NCBI RefSeq assembly: GCF_030811685.1
Contig: NZ_JAUSRF010000018.1
Location: 37,641 to 101,640, forward strand
DNA: 64,000 nt
Source: Neorhizobium huautlense
GTDB taxonomy: Bacteria; Pseudomonadota; Alphaproteobacteria; Rhizobiales; Rhizobiaceae
Direction of reading: 5' to 3'
A program made the position numbers and the translations under genes. The first letter of the stretch is position 1, and each line of letters starts with the position of its first letter. Below are positions 43,150 to 50,773 of the stretch, in pieces. The notes beneath the pieces were generated by a model. That model saw only the letters and a list, made by a program, of their open reading frames with translations. It was not told the DNA's origin and did no database searches.

Positions 43150-43332
43150 ATGAGCGAGTTGAAGGAAAATCTCAGCTTTGAAGAACTGACCGAGCCGCAG
43201 GCGCCCGCCAGCGACGCGGATTATCTCGCCTGGAAAAAAAGCAAGATCAAAGCTGCACTGAAGCAGGCCGAAGACCGGTCATGTATGGTACCCGCCAAGA
43301 CCGTGTGGGAGAGCTTTGGACTTGAACGTTAA
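43150..43332 (+). CDS. Antitoxin of a ParE/RelE-type pair
   Basis: The 60-residue product (MSELKENLSFEEL...) is short and acidic at the N-terminus, with a C-terminal helix (DADYLAWKKSKIKAALKQAEDRSCMVPAKTVWESFGLER) that resembles the toxin-binding part of small ParD-like antitoxins whose sequence ends with P-A-x-x-VW. No DNA-binding ribbon-helix-helix is obvious, so autoregulation may need the toxin. The frame is open to 43114, but ATG 43150 is likeliest. It overlaps the toxin start by 17 bp, a coupled toxin-antitoxin layout. Confidence 0.7.
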   Translation: MSELKENLSFEELTEPQAPASDADYLAWKKSKIKAALKQAEDRSCMVPAKTVWESFGLER

Positions 43333-43612
43333 TCTCACGCCGCTGGCTATTGCCGACCTGAGACACATTCATCGTCACATCGCAAAAAATGACCGCATGG
43401 CTGCAGATCGCGTCATATCGCGCATCCGGCAGGTCATCGAGATTTTCGAGAGTTTTCCATTGATGGGACGTGTTGGCGACATGGAAAACACCCGTGAATT
43501 TGCCATCTCGGGACTGCCTTACACGATTGTCTACCGCATCATATCCGCCAGCGAACTCGACATCCTGACGATTGTTCACAACAGACAAAACTACCCGTCG
43601 CAGTCCGATTGA
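43316..43612 (+). CDS. ParE/RelE-family toxin
   Basis: The 98-residue protein has the ParE/RelE fold pattern: LTPLAIADLRHIHRHIAKNDRMAADRVISRIRQVIEIFESFPLMGRVGDMENTREFAISGLPYTIVYRIISASELDILTIVHNRQNYP, including the two long N-terminal helices, a GR...TRE...Y-x-I-V-YRI strand set and the C-terminal ILTIVHNRQ-yP motif. ParE toxins poison DNA gyrase, RelE toxins cut mRNA; which applies is unknown. The start is TTG 43316 (or TTG 43322), overlapping the antitoxin gene. The frame is intact, so the pair may be active. Confidence 0.85.
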   Translation: MDLNVNLTPLAIADLRHIHRHIAKNDRMAADRVISRIRQVIEIFESFPLMGRVGDMENTREFAISGLPYTIVYRIISASELDILTIVHNRQNYPSQSD

Positions 43613-43616
43613 TGCT

Positions 43617-43889
43617 TCACGAACCGCCGGTCAACACCGCCCGCATCGCCGCCCACTCCTCGGCGAACGAACCAGCGGCTACCGGCTTATCCGCACGCCG
43701 GTACCAATAGCCGGCATTCCACTCATCGCCTTCGATGCTATGGCAGAGCGCATTTCCCCAGTCGAAATCCGGTTTGCCCTCATGGGCCTGACAGAGATTG
43801 TGAACGGTTTCCCATTCCGTTCCCATGACGAAACCGGCCGTCGCAAGACGATCGAAAGCTTCAACCAATGCCGCAGTCTCCGATGCCAT
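43617..43889 (-). CDS. Small conserved hypothetical protein
   Basis: The 90-residue product has no name I can defend. It is rich in Trp and Ala (ALVEAFDRLATAGFVMGTEWETVHNLCQAHEGKPDFDWGNALCHSIEGDEWNAGYWYRRADKPV) and looks like a compact helical cytoplasmic protein; the pattern H-E-G-x-x-DFDWGNALCH-x-IEGD-x-x-NAGYWYRRA is characteristic of a conserved bacterial family of unknown function. It is convergent with the ParE gene, 4 bp apart, and follows the GNAT gene at 43914 on the same strand with 24 bp between. Confidence 0.7.
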   Translation of the reverse strand: MASETAALVEAFDRLATAGFVMGTEWETVHNLCQAHEGKPDFDWGNALCHSIEGDEWNAGYWYRRADKPVAAGSFAEEWAAMRAVLTGGS

Positions 43890-43913
43890 AAACCCTCCTC
43901 CGGTTTCCAGACC

Positions 43914-44408
43914 TCAAGTCAGTCGTTTCTCCAGATGAACCTTTTCGAGGTCCACATTCATGCTCTTGGAAAACTCTATACCGCGCCAGACGGTTTCAAA
44001 ACCGCAGCGCTCGTAAAGCCGGATCGCATTGGCATTGCTGGCATGTGTGTCGATGCGCGCAAGCGGATGCCCTTCTGCGGCAATGACAGAGAGGATATGG
44101 AGGACGAGCGCACGGCCGACGCCCCTGCCCTGATGGTCCGGATGAACCCAGACATCGGAAATATAATCGCGATCATTATCCCGGGCCGTCCAGCCGACGA
44201 TCACACCCTTGAGTTCGGCAACGTGTACATCGCCTGACGTGTTTTCGGCAAAGATCGCAAATTCCTGGCCCACACGTTCGATCACATCCGGGTCGAGATA
44301 GACCTCATCAAACGCATCGCTGGATTTCCATGCCGCAAAACCGACTTCGCCGACCACAAGGTGATCGGCGATTGTCATGTCTCGAATTTTCAGTCCGCTT
44401 ACCACCAC
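43914..44408 (-). CDS. GNAT family N-acetyltransferase
   Basis: The 164-residue protein carries the GNAT core: LKIRDMTIADHLVVGEVGFAAW, VAELKGVIVGWTARDNDRDYISDVWVHPDHQGRGVGRALVLHILSVIAAEGHPLARIDTHASNANAIRLYERCGFETVW with the QGRGVGRAL acetyl-CoA loop. It resembles the GNAT protein at 42024-42533 (shared ...HQG-GVG-AL... and R-x-x-THA-N...), so the two may be diverged relatives. The start is GTG 44408, overlapping the gatA stop, which gives translational coupling to the gatCA transcript. Substrate unknown. Confidence 0.82.
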   Translation of the reverse strand: MVVSGLKIRDMTIADHLVVGEVGFAAWKSSDAFDEVYLDPDVIERVGQEFAIFAENTSGDVHVAELKGVIVGWTARDNDRDYISDVWVHPDHQGRGVGRALVLHILSVIAAEGHPLARIDTHASNANAIRLYERCGFETVWRGIEFSKSMNVDLEKVHLEKRLT

Positions 44409-45880
44409 TTGGCCGGGGTAAACTTGCCGGCGGCCTGTTCGATGACGTGGGCGGTGCGGAACAGCGTTTCTTCCTCGAACGGCTTGCCGATCAGCTGCAG
44501 GCCAAGCGGCAGGCCCTTGGCGTCGAGACCGGCCGGAACGGCGATGCCCGGCAGGCCGGCCATGTTCACCGTCACGGTAAAAATGTCGTTGAGGTACATG
44601 GCGACCGGATCGGCAGCCAGCGCCTCGTCGGCAATACCGAAAGCAGACGACGGCGTGGCCGGCGTCAGAATGGCGTCGACACCGGCGTGGAAGGCCAATT
44701 CGAAATCGCGCTTGATAAGGGTACGCACCTTCTGTGCCTGCAGGTAATAGGCATCGTAATAACCGGCCGACAGAACATAGGTGCCGATCATGATGCGGCG
44801 CTTGACCTCGGTGCCGAAACCGGCAGCACGGGTCTTTTCATACATGTCGGCAATGTCCTTGCCGTCGACGCGCAGGCCGTAACGAACGCCGTCATAACGG
44901 GCAAGGTTGGACGAGGCTTCGGCCGGTGCGACGATGTAATAGGCCGGCAGCGCGTATTTGGTGTGCGGCAGGGTGATATCGACGATTTCGGCGCCGGCAT
45001 CCTTCAGATAGGCAATGCCTTTCTGCCACAGCTTTTCGATATCTTCCGGCATGCCGTCGACGCGGTATTCTTTCGGAATGCCGATCTTCATGTCCTTGAC
45101 CGACTGGCCGAGAGCCGCTTCGTAATCCGGGATCGGAAGATCGACCGAGGTCGTGTCCTTGGCGTCAACAGAGGCCATCGACTTCAGGAGGATGGCGGCA
45201 TCGCGCACATCGCGGGCAATCGGGCCGGCCTGATCGAGCGAGGAGGCGAAGGCAACCGTGCCCCAGCGCGAGCAGCGTCCATAGGTCGGCTTGATGCCAA
45301 CGGTGCCGGTGAAGGCCGCCGGCTGGCGGATCGAGCCGCCGGTATCGGTTGCGGTGGCGCCGGCGCACAGATGTGCGGCAACGGCTGCGGCCGAACCACC
45401 GGAGGAACCACCCGGAACGAGCTGCTGGTTGGAACCTTCAGCCTTCCACGGGTTGATGACCGGGCCGTAATAGGAGGTCTCGTTGGAAGAGCCCATGGCG
45501 AACTCGTCCATGTTGAGCTTACCGAGCATGACGGCACCGTCGTCCCAGAGGTTCTGGGTGACGGTCGATTCGTATTTCGGCTCGAAACCATCGAGAATGT
45601 GGGAGCAGGCCTGCGTGTGCACGCCTTCGGTGGCGAACAGGTCCTTGATGCCAAGCGGAATGCCTTCCAGCGCGCCGGCCTTTCCGCTGGCGATCCGCTC
45701 ATCGGAAGCCTTTGCCATGGCGCGCGCCTTGTCCGGCGTCACGGTGATATAGGCGTTGATCGTGGCGTTGGCTGCCTCGATGGCGCCGAGATAGGCGTCG
45801 GTCAGTTCGACGGCGGTGATCGCCTTCGAGGTCAGTTTTTCGCGGGCTTCGGCGATGGTCAGGCTGGTGAGTTCGGTCAT
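44399..45880 (-). CDS. gatA: Asp-tRNA(Asn)/Glu-tRNA(Gln) amidotransferase subunit A
   Basis: GatA is the glutaminase of GatCAB, supplying ammonia to convert Glu-tRNA(Gln) to Gln-tRNA(Gln). The 493-residue amidase-signature enzyme has the Ser-cisSer-Lys triad: K in GIPLGIKDLF, the cis-Ser in PGGSSGGSAAAVAA, and the nucleophilic Ser in DTGGSIRQPAAFTGTVG. The C-terminal PATPSSAFGI and NMAGLPGIAVPAG motifs are intact. It follows gatC by 51 bp on the same strand, as usual. Confidence 0.97.
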   Translation of the reverse strand: MTELTSLTIAEAREKLTSKAITAVELTDAYLGAIEAANATINAYITVTPDKARAMAKASDERIASGKAGALEGIPLGIKDLFATEGVHTQACSHILDGFEPKYESTVTQNLWDDGAVMLGKLNMDEFAMGSSNETSYYGPVINPWKAEGSNQQLVPGGSSGGSAAAVAAHLCAGATATDTGGSIRQPAAFTGTVGIKPTYGRCSRWGTVAFASSLDQAGPIARDVRDAAILLKSMASVDAKDTTSVDLPIPDYEAALGQSVKDMKIGIPKEYRVDGMPEDIEKLWQKGIAYLKDAGAEIVDITLPHTKYALPAYYIVAPAEASSNLARYDGVRYGLRVDGKDIADMYEKTRAAGFGTEVKRRIMIGTYVLSAGYYDAYYLQAQKVRTLIKRDFELAFHAGVDAILTPATPSSAFGIADEALAADPVAMYLNDIFTVTVNMAGLPGIAVPAGLDAKGLPLGLQLIGKPFEEETLFRTAHVIEQAAGKFTPAKWW

Positions 45881-45931
45881 GGGTGCGGCTTTCGGATGCG
45901 GGTCAAAGGGACGGAATGCGCGAAACCGCGC

Positions 45932-46219
45932 TTATTCGACGACCTTCGGCACCAGGAAGAAATTACGATCGGTTTCCGGCGCGTTGGCAACGATATCGTC
46001 GGCCTTGTCGCCGTCAGTGACTGCGTCCTGACGCTTGCGCATCTCCATCGGCGTGACCGACGTCATCGGCTCGATACCGGTCACATCGACTTCGGAAAGC
46101 TGCTCGACGAAATCGATGATGCCATTCAACTCGCCGACCATACGTTTGGCCTCATCTTCGCTGACAGCGATACGAGCAAGGCGGGCAACCCGCTTCACGG
46201 TGGCAAGATCGACGGACAT
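45932..46219 (-). CDS. gatC: Asp-tRNA(Asn)/Glu-tRNA(Gln) amidotransferase subunit C
   Basis: GatC wraps around and stabilises GatA in the amidotransferase. The 95-residue protein starts MSVDLATVKRVARLARIAVSEDEAKRMVGELNGIIDFVEQLSEVDVTGIEPMTSV and ends RNFFLVPKVVE, all typical. The frame extends 29 codons upstream past the predicted start but without family support. A promoter (TTGCGA, 17 nt, TATAGC) lies just upstream, so gatCA probably forms its own unit. Confidence 0.95.
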   Translation of the reverse strand: MSVDLATVKRVARLARIAVSEDEAKRMVGELNGIIDFVEQLSEVDVTGIEPMTSVTPMEMRKRQDAVTDGDKADDIVANAPETDRNFFLVPKVVE

Positions 46220-46250
46220 GGCATTCTCCGAGGGAATAAGAAGTTCCCCC

Positions 46251-46279
46251 GCTATAATGGCCGCGCCCGCCCTTCGCAA
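46251..46279 (-). promoter_or_regulatory. Probable gatC promoter
   Basis: On the minus strand TTGCGA (46274-46279) is spaced 17 nt from TATAGC (46251-46256). Each hexamer matches consensus at four of six positions, and the predicted start lies about 25 nt before the gatC ATG. Confidence 0.5.
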
Positions 46280-46356
46280 CTGCCTAAGCTTGGCGTGATG
46301 CCGCAAATCCCCACCAACGGGAGCAGAAAATCAATCCTGCCCCACGGTAATAGGCA

Positions 46357-47064
46357 TCAATCGAAGCTCAGCGTCACGCCCGGCTTCGGGGCTTCGATAT
46401 TGGTCTTCATGCCTTCCATGCCCTTGATGAATTTTTCCGGCGTTTGGTCGAGAAGTCCGAACGTGCCGTAATGGCAGGGAATGGCGTGTTTGAAATCGAA
46501 AAATCGCTGGCAGGCGAGCGCCGCCACCGCGCCCCCCATTGTGAAGCGATCACCGACCGGCACGATGCCGATATCCGGCGCATGCAGTTCGTTGATCAGC
46601 CCCATATCGGAAAAGATGTCGGTGTCGCCCATATGGAGAATGGAAGGCTCGTCCTCGAGATGCAGCATCAAGCCGTTTGCACTGCCAAGGGAATGTGCAA
46701 TGCCATCCTCCGTCACTTCCGCCGAGGAATGAAGCGCATTGGTCATTGTCACCGTGAAACCGTCGAATGACACAGTGCCGCCCGTACCGGCCAGTTCGAG
46801 ATTGTCGACCCCACGTTTGCTCAGCCAGTCGCCGAGATCGGCGTTACAGAACACCGTCGCGCCCGTTTCCCTTGCAAGCGCGATCGTGTCACCGACGTGG
46901 TCCGCATGACCATGCGTGAGCAGGATCTGCGTCACCCCTTCGGTCGCATCCTTGAGATCCAGTCCCTGAAAGCTGGGATTGTGGGTCAGAAAAGGATCGA
47001 TGAGGATTTTCGCCTTGGCCGTTTCGAGGCGGAAAGCGGCATGGCCGAGCCAGGTGAGCTTCAT
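46357..47064 (-). CDS. UPF0173 metal-dependent hydrolase
   Basis: This beta-lactamase-fold hydrolase has a metal site in LLTHGHADHVGD (H-x-H-x-DH), further ligands in HMGDTDIF and a final His in AIPCHYGTFGLL, all diagnostic of UPF0173 (YtkL-like) proteins of about 230 residues. The substrate is unknown. ATG 47064 (MKLTWLGHAAFRLE) is the family start; a 31-codon upstream extension is not. It lies upstream of gatC on the same strand, separated by 137 bp, and is divergent from the PhnA-like gene. Confidence 0.9.
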   Translation of the reverse strand: MKLTWLGHAAFRLETAKAKILIDPFLTHNPSFQGLDLKDATEGVTQILLTHGHADHVGDTIALARETGATVFCNADLGDWLSKRGVDNLELAGTGGTVSFDGFTVTMTNALHSSAEVTEDGIAHSLGSANGLMLHLEDEPSILHMGDTDIFSDMGLINELHAPDIGIVPVGDRFTMGGAVAALACQRFFDFKHAIPCHYGTFGLLDQTPEKFIKGMEGMKTNIEAPKPGVTLSFD

Positions 47065-47292
47065 GAGGTAACTCCTTGGAATGTGAGGGATGCAATATAA
47101 GGCGGTTCGATGTGGTGGCAACATCGCACCCATGCTTCTATGCCAATATACGGCCAATGCGACAGACCTGCGGTGGCACTGCCAGGGTCGCTCGGTTGCA
47201 AGCCCGCCTCACGTAGGTTAAGCGACCGGAACTGCTGCAATCTCAACAGACTGCGGACAAAACTTCATTTTGCATCACGTAAGGAGGCCATT

Positions 47293-47598
47293 ATGGCCGG
47301 CAATGACGACGAATATGTTTACGACGAAGCAACCGGCGAATGGCTGCCCGCCTCGGAACTCGCTGCCAAGGCTGCCGCGCAGAATGCCGTGCACGATGCC
47401 GCCGGCAACATTCTGGTCGATGGCGATGCCGTGACGCTGATCAAGGACCTCAAGGTCAAGGGCGCTGGCCAGACGCTGAAACAGGGCACTGTCATCCGCT
47501 CGATCCGCCTCACCGACAATCCTGAGGAAATCGATTGCCGGCATGATACGATCAAGGGACTGGTGCTGCGCACCGAATTCGTTCGCAAAAAGAGCTAA
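47293..47598 (+). CDS. PhnA/YjdM-like small protein
   Basis: The 101-residue product contains the PhnA C-terminal domain: LVDGDAVTLIKDLKVKGAGQTLKQGTVIRSIRLTDNPEEIDCRHDTIKGLVLRTEFVRKK. The usual N-terminal zinc ribbon of PhnA is replaced by a short acidic region (DDEYVYDEATGEWLPASELAAKAAAQN), so it is a ribbon-less variant. Its role is unknown despite the old alkylphosphonate name. ATG 47293 has a strong AAGGAGG box 6 nt upstream. ruvX follows after 15 bp, probably co-transcribed. Confidence 0.85.
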   Translation: MAGNDDEYVYDEATGEWLPASELAAKAAAQNAVHDAAGNILVDGDAVTLIKDLKVKGAGQTLKQGTVIRSIRLTDNPEEIDCRHDTIKGLVLRTEFVRKKS

Positions 47599-47613
47599 AC
47601 AGGAACCGAAGAC

Positions 47614-48099
47614 ATGGCAACGCTGACAATCGAGGAACTGGCCGAAACGCTTTTGCCCAACCAGGCGATTGCCGGGCTCGACCTCGGCACCAAGACGATC
47701 GGCCTTGCCATGTCGGATCTCGGCCGCCGTTTCGCCTCGCCGCGACCGGTGCTCAAACGCGTAAAATTCACGCAGGATGCCGAACTGCTGCTGGCATTTG
47801 CGGAAAAGGAAAAGGTCGCGGCCTTTGTCATCGGCCTGCCGATGAACATGGACGGCTCGGCCGGTCCGCGCGTTCAGGCGACCCGCGCCTTTGTCCGTTC
47901 GATGGCGGACAAGACCGCCCTGCCCTTCATCTTCTGGGACGAGCGGCTATCGACCGTCGCCGCCGAACGGGCACTTCTGGAAATGGACGTATCGCGCGCC
48001 AAGCGGGCCGAACGCATCGATTCGGCCGCCGCAAGTTTCATTCTTCAGGGTGCGCTGGACAGGCTCTTGTCGCTCGGCAGAGCCGCTTCGACCGACTGA
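47614..48099 (+). CDS. ruvX: Holliday junction resolvase-like protein RuvX (YqgF)
   Basis: RuvX/YqgF is an RNase H-fold nuclease linked to pre-16S rRNA processing and possibly to junction cleavage. The 161-residue protein has AIAGLDLGTKTIGLAMSDLGRRFASPRPVL (first acidic residue in GLDLGTK), VAAFVIGLPMNMDGSAGPRVQATRAFV and PFIFWDERLSTVAAERALLEMDVSRAKRAERIDSAAASFILQGALD with the last acidic residue in DSAAA. It is essential in many bacteria. Its 3' end overlaps the antisense 3' end of a small membrane-protein gene by 55 bp. Confidence 0.95.
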   Translation: MATLTIEELAETLLPNQAIAGLDLGTKTIGLAMSDLGRRFASPRPVLKRVKFTQDAELLLAFAEKEKVAAFVIGLPMNMDGSAGPRVQATRAFVRSMADKTALPFIFWDERLSTVAAERALLEMDVSRAKRAERIDSAAASFILQGALDRLLSLGRAASTD

Positions 48100-48368
48100 C
48101 GGCCGTTCCACCAGGCGCCAATCGCCTTGCGCTTGCGGTAAGCGATGATGGCAAACACGATCAGGCTGTCGACGGCGATGGCGCGCGCCACCAGCGGCGG
48201 AATGTCTTCAGCCGGAATGCCCAGCGCCTGACTATACACCTCGAAAACCAAGTCATGCGTCTGGCGCGTCAGCATGAAAAAGCCAAAGCTCATGTCGTAA
48301 TAGGACAGGCCATACCACGCACCGATGAGCAGGACGGGACCTGCCCATAAAATAAGAAACCACTTCAT
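48045..48368 (-). CDS. Small two-span membrane protein (DUF6105-like)
   Basis: The 107-residue product starts MKWFLILWAGPVLLIGAWYGLSYYDMSFGFFMLTRQTHDLVFEVYSQALGIPAEDIPPLVARAIAVDSLIVFAIIAYRKRKAIGAWW; it has two membrane spans (about 3-22 and 65-82) with an intervening amphipathic loop and a basic C-terminal tail. I recall this pattern as a rhizobial family of unknown function. Its ATG overlaps the stop of a smaller membrane ORF (ATGA), suggesting a coupled pair, and its 3' 55 bp overlap ruvX on the other strand. Confidence 0.75.
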   Translation of the reverse strand: MKWFLILWAGPVLLIGAWYGLSYYDMSFGFFMLTRQTHDLVFEVYSQALGIPAEDIPPLVARAIAVDSLIVFAIIAYRKRKAIGAWWNGRQSVEAALPSDKSLSSAP

Positions 48369-48535
48369 GCGGCCCCCTTCGCCATTGTCGCCGGACCAAT
48401 TTCCAGCGACACCACCCACCGCAGCAATGCCATTGCGCTGAGCACCACGGCCGGAACCGCGATATCCAGAGCCAGTATCGCGAAAAACGCGACTGCTGAG
48501 ATTAGCAAATACTTATGGAAATAAGTCGTTCCCAT
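48365..48535 (-). CDS. Very small membrane protein coupled to the DUF6105-like gene
   Basis: A 56-codon frame begins at ATG 48535 (MGTTYFHKYLL) and continues with one long hydrophobic helix (about residues 10-40, rich in A, V, L, F) and a short tail ending KGAA. Its TGA overlaps the ATG of the downstream membrane-protein gene by ATGA, a coding-type arrangement. Only a weak AGG lies about 6 nt before the start. The function is unknown; it may form a complex with its partner. Confidence 0.5.
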   Translation of the reverse strand: MGTTYFHKYLLISAVAFFAILALDIAVPAVVLSAMALLRWVVSLEIGPATMAKGAA

Positions 48536-48610
48536 AAAGAGCCTGTGGCCTCTTGCAATGGTTAATTTTCTGTTAACCCCAACTTAGAGCGCATTGGGCA
48601 GGCCGCAACG

Positions 48611-48643
48611 AAAACCCCGCCATATGGTTAACGGCGGGGTTTT
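48611..48643. terminator. Bidirectional terminator
   Basis: AAAACCCCGCC (48611-48621) and GGCGGGGTTTT (48633-48643) form a perfect 11-bp stem around an 11-nt loop, just after the stop of the AidB-like gene. Confidence 0.9.
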
Positions 48644-48671
48644 GCGTGTGGAAAAGCAGGTTTTCCGGAAA

Positions 48672-50324
48672 TCAGCTCGCGGCGGGATAGAGCAGATCGA
48701 CGATGTAGGACGCGTCGAATCGCGCGTCGAGCATGCCGTAGGTGGAGCGCCAGCCACCGGCCAGACGTGTTTCCACGAAGGCATCAACGATCTTGCCGGC
48801 ACCAAGCCGCGCCAGTTCCGCGGCACCGGCGGCGAGCGCCAGCTGCTCGATCAGCAGACGGGCAGCGCCCTCATCGCGTTCGGCGAGAGCCATGGCTGCG
48901 CGCAGCACTTCCACCGTCTTTTTGCCGGAAGGACCGAGATCACGCTCGAAACCGGCGATCACCATGTCGAACAGATCGCGGCCGCGTGACAGGACCCGCA
49001 GCACGTCCAGCGCCATGACATTGCCGGAACCTTCCCAGATCGCGTTGACCGGGGCCTCGCGGTAGTGGCGGGCAATAGGGCGTTCCTCGATGTAACCGTT
49101 GCCGCCAAGGCACTCCATTGCCTCATAGATCAGCGCTGGTGCGATCTTGCAGTTCCAGTATTTGATGACCGGCGTCATGACGCGGGCATAAGCGGCATCG
49201 GCCGGTGAGGTCGCCGCCTTGTCGAAGGCTTCGGCCAGACGGTAGGCAAGCGAGGTGGCGGCAGCGACATCCAGTGCCATGTCGGCCAGAACCCGCGTCA
49301 TCAGCGGCTGGTCGATCAGGTTCTTGCCGAAAGCGGTGCGGCCACGGCAATTGTGGACGGCTTCCGACAGCGATGCGCGCATGATGCCGGCGGATGCCAG
49401 CGCACAATCGAGACGGGTCAGCGTCACCATGTCGAGAATGGTGCGGATGCCGTCGCCCGGTTCGCCGAGCAGGTAACCGAAGGCGTCGTTGAACTCGACT
49501 TCCGACGAAGCGTTCGAGCGGTTGCCAACCTTGTCCTTCAGGCGTTGGAAACGCAGGCCGTTGGCGGAACCATCTTCAAGAAGGCGCGGCACGAGAAAAC
49601 ATCCCATACCGTCACGTGTCTGCGCCAGCATGACAAAGGCATCGCTCATCGGGGCGGACATGAACCACTTGTGGCCCGAAAGACGGAAGACGCCCTCGCC
49701 CACACGTTCTGCGCTCGAGCGGATGGCGCGCACATCGGTGCCGGCCTGCTTTTCGGTCATGCCCATGCCGATGGTGACGGCTGTTTTCTGCAGCGCCGGC
49801 TTGCTGCTCGAATCGTATTTGCGCGACAGGATTTTTGGCGCCCATTCCTTCTGCACGCGCGGCGATGCCATGATCGCCGCAATCGAGGCGCTGGTCATGG
49901 TGAGCGGGCAAAGGTGGCCGCATTCGAGCTGCGAGGTCAGATAGAAGCGGGCAGCACGGGCGCGATGCGATGAACCCCGCGCCTCGGGCACGGCTTCCCA
50001 CAGAGAAGAATGCAGGCCGGTCGCCATCGAGCGGCGCATCAAGGCGTGCCATGCCGGATGGAACTCGACCTGATCGATGCGTTCGCCGCGCGGTCCATGC
50101 GTGCGCAGCTTAGGCGGGCTTTCATTGGCCATGCGCGCCAGATCCTGCGCCTCGGGCGACGTCACGTACCGTCCCAGCGCATCATATTCCTCGCGCAGGC
50201 TGCGGTTGAGACCGGCCGTCAGGTCAACGATCAGCGGATCGGAGCGATAGGCATTGATCCCGCTCCAGAGGCTGGGCTGGTTGAGTTCGGCATTTTTTTC
50301 ATCGTCGCGCGACATGTCAATCAT
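48672..50324 (-). CDS. aidB: AidB-like acyl-CoA dehydrogenase
   Basis: This is a flavin-dependent acyl-CoA dehydrogenase of the AidB branch, which in E. coli is induced by alkylating agents and binds DNA. The 550-residue protein shows the AidB order: N-terminal LNQPSLWSGINAYRSDPLIVDLT, HPAWHALMRRSMATGLHSSLWE, then FAD-binding ISIGMGMTEKQAGTDVRA-like and GHKWFMSAPMSDAFVMLAQT, and the catalytic/helical region ALIYEAMECLGGNGYIEERPIARHYREAPVNAIWEGSGNVMALDVLR. It starts at ATG 50324. It is monocistronic with a terminator after it. Confidence 0.93.
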   Translation of the reverse strand: MIDMSRDDEKNAELNQPSLWSGINAYRSDPLIVDLTAGLNRSLREEYDALGRYVTSPEAQDLARMANESPPKLRTHGPRGERIDQVEFHPAWHALMRRSMATGLHSSLWEAVPEARGSSHRARAARFYLTSQLECGHLCPLTMTSASIAAIMASPRVQKEWAPKILSRKYDSSSKPALQKTAVTIGMGMTEKQAGTDVRAIRSSAERVGEGVFRLSGHKWFMSAPMSDAFVMLAQTRDGMGCFLVPRLLEDGSANGLRFQRLKDKVGNRSNASSEVEFNDAFGYLLGEPGDGIRTILDMVTLTRLDCALASAGIMRASLSEAVHNCRGRTAFGKNLIDQPLMTRVLADMALDVAAATSLAYRLAEAFDKAATSPADAAYARVMTPVIKYWNCKIAPALIYEAMECLGGNGYIEERPIARHYREAPVNAIWEGSGNVMALDVLRVLSRGRDLFDMVIAGFERDLGPSGKKTVEVLRAAMALAERDEGAARLLIEQLALAAGAAELARLGAGKIVDAFVETRLAGGWRSTYGMLDARFDASYIVDLLYPAAS

Positions 50325-50482
50325 GAGGCGGTTCTAGCGGAAGTTACATTGCGTGGAAACGGCCCCGCCAATCGATTTTCGGCTTTCTCGGAAAAAGCTG
50401 GGAATGGTTGAGACACAGCTCGACGGCATTTGCGAAATCGCTGCTTTGATCCTAGATTAAGCGACATTGCCGGAGATATTTC

Positions 50483-50773
50483 ATGAGCCCGCGTAAACTC
50501 AGCATCGAATTACCGGAAGCAACGGTCGAAGCCATTGAACCCCGGATTGGCGCGGGTCAATACGATACAGCAGCCGACGTCATGCGCGCCGCCATTGATG
50601 CGCTTTTGCGCGAGGAAGAAGCGCATGATGCCCGTCTCGATGCAGTTCGGGATAAAGTGCGTGCGTCGCTGGATGATCCACGTCCCAGCTTGAGCAGTGC
50701 CGAGATGCGTAACCACGTCGAGAACCTCTATACCGTCACCGGGGCTAAGCGCCATGAAGCGTCTGCCGGTTGA
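50483..50773 (+). CDS. ParD-type antitoxin
   Basis: The 96-residue protein is a CopG/ParD ribbon-helix-helix antitoxin: KLSIELPEATVEAIEPRIGAGQYDTAADVMRAAIDALLREEEAHDARLDAVRDKVRASLDD, with the N-terminal strand, two helices and an acidic toxin-binding tail. ATG 50483 has GGAGA 6 nt upstream. It overlaps the toxin gene by 20 bp. Because the toxin is interrupted by a stop codon, this antitoxin may now be an orphan, free to bind other ParE-like toxins or its operator only. Confidence 0.88.
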   Translation: MSPRKLSIELPEATVEAIEPRIGAGQYDTAADVMRAAIDALLREEEAHDARLDAVRDKVRASLDDPRPSLSSAEMRNHVENLYTVTGAKRHEASAG

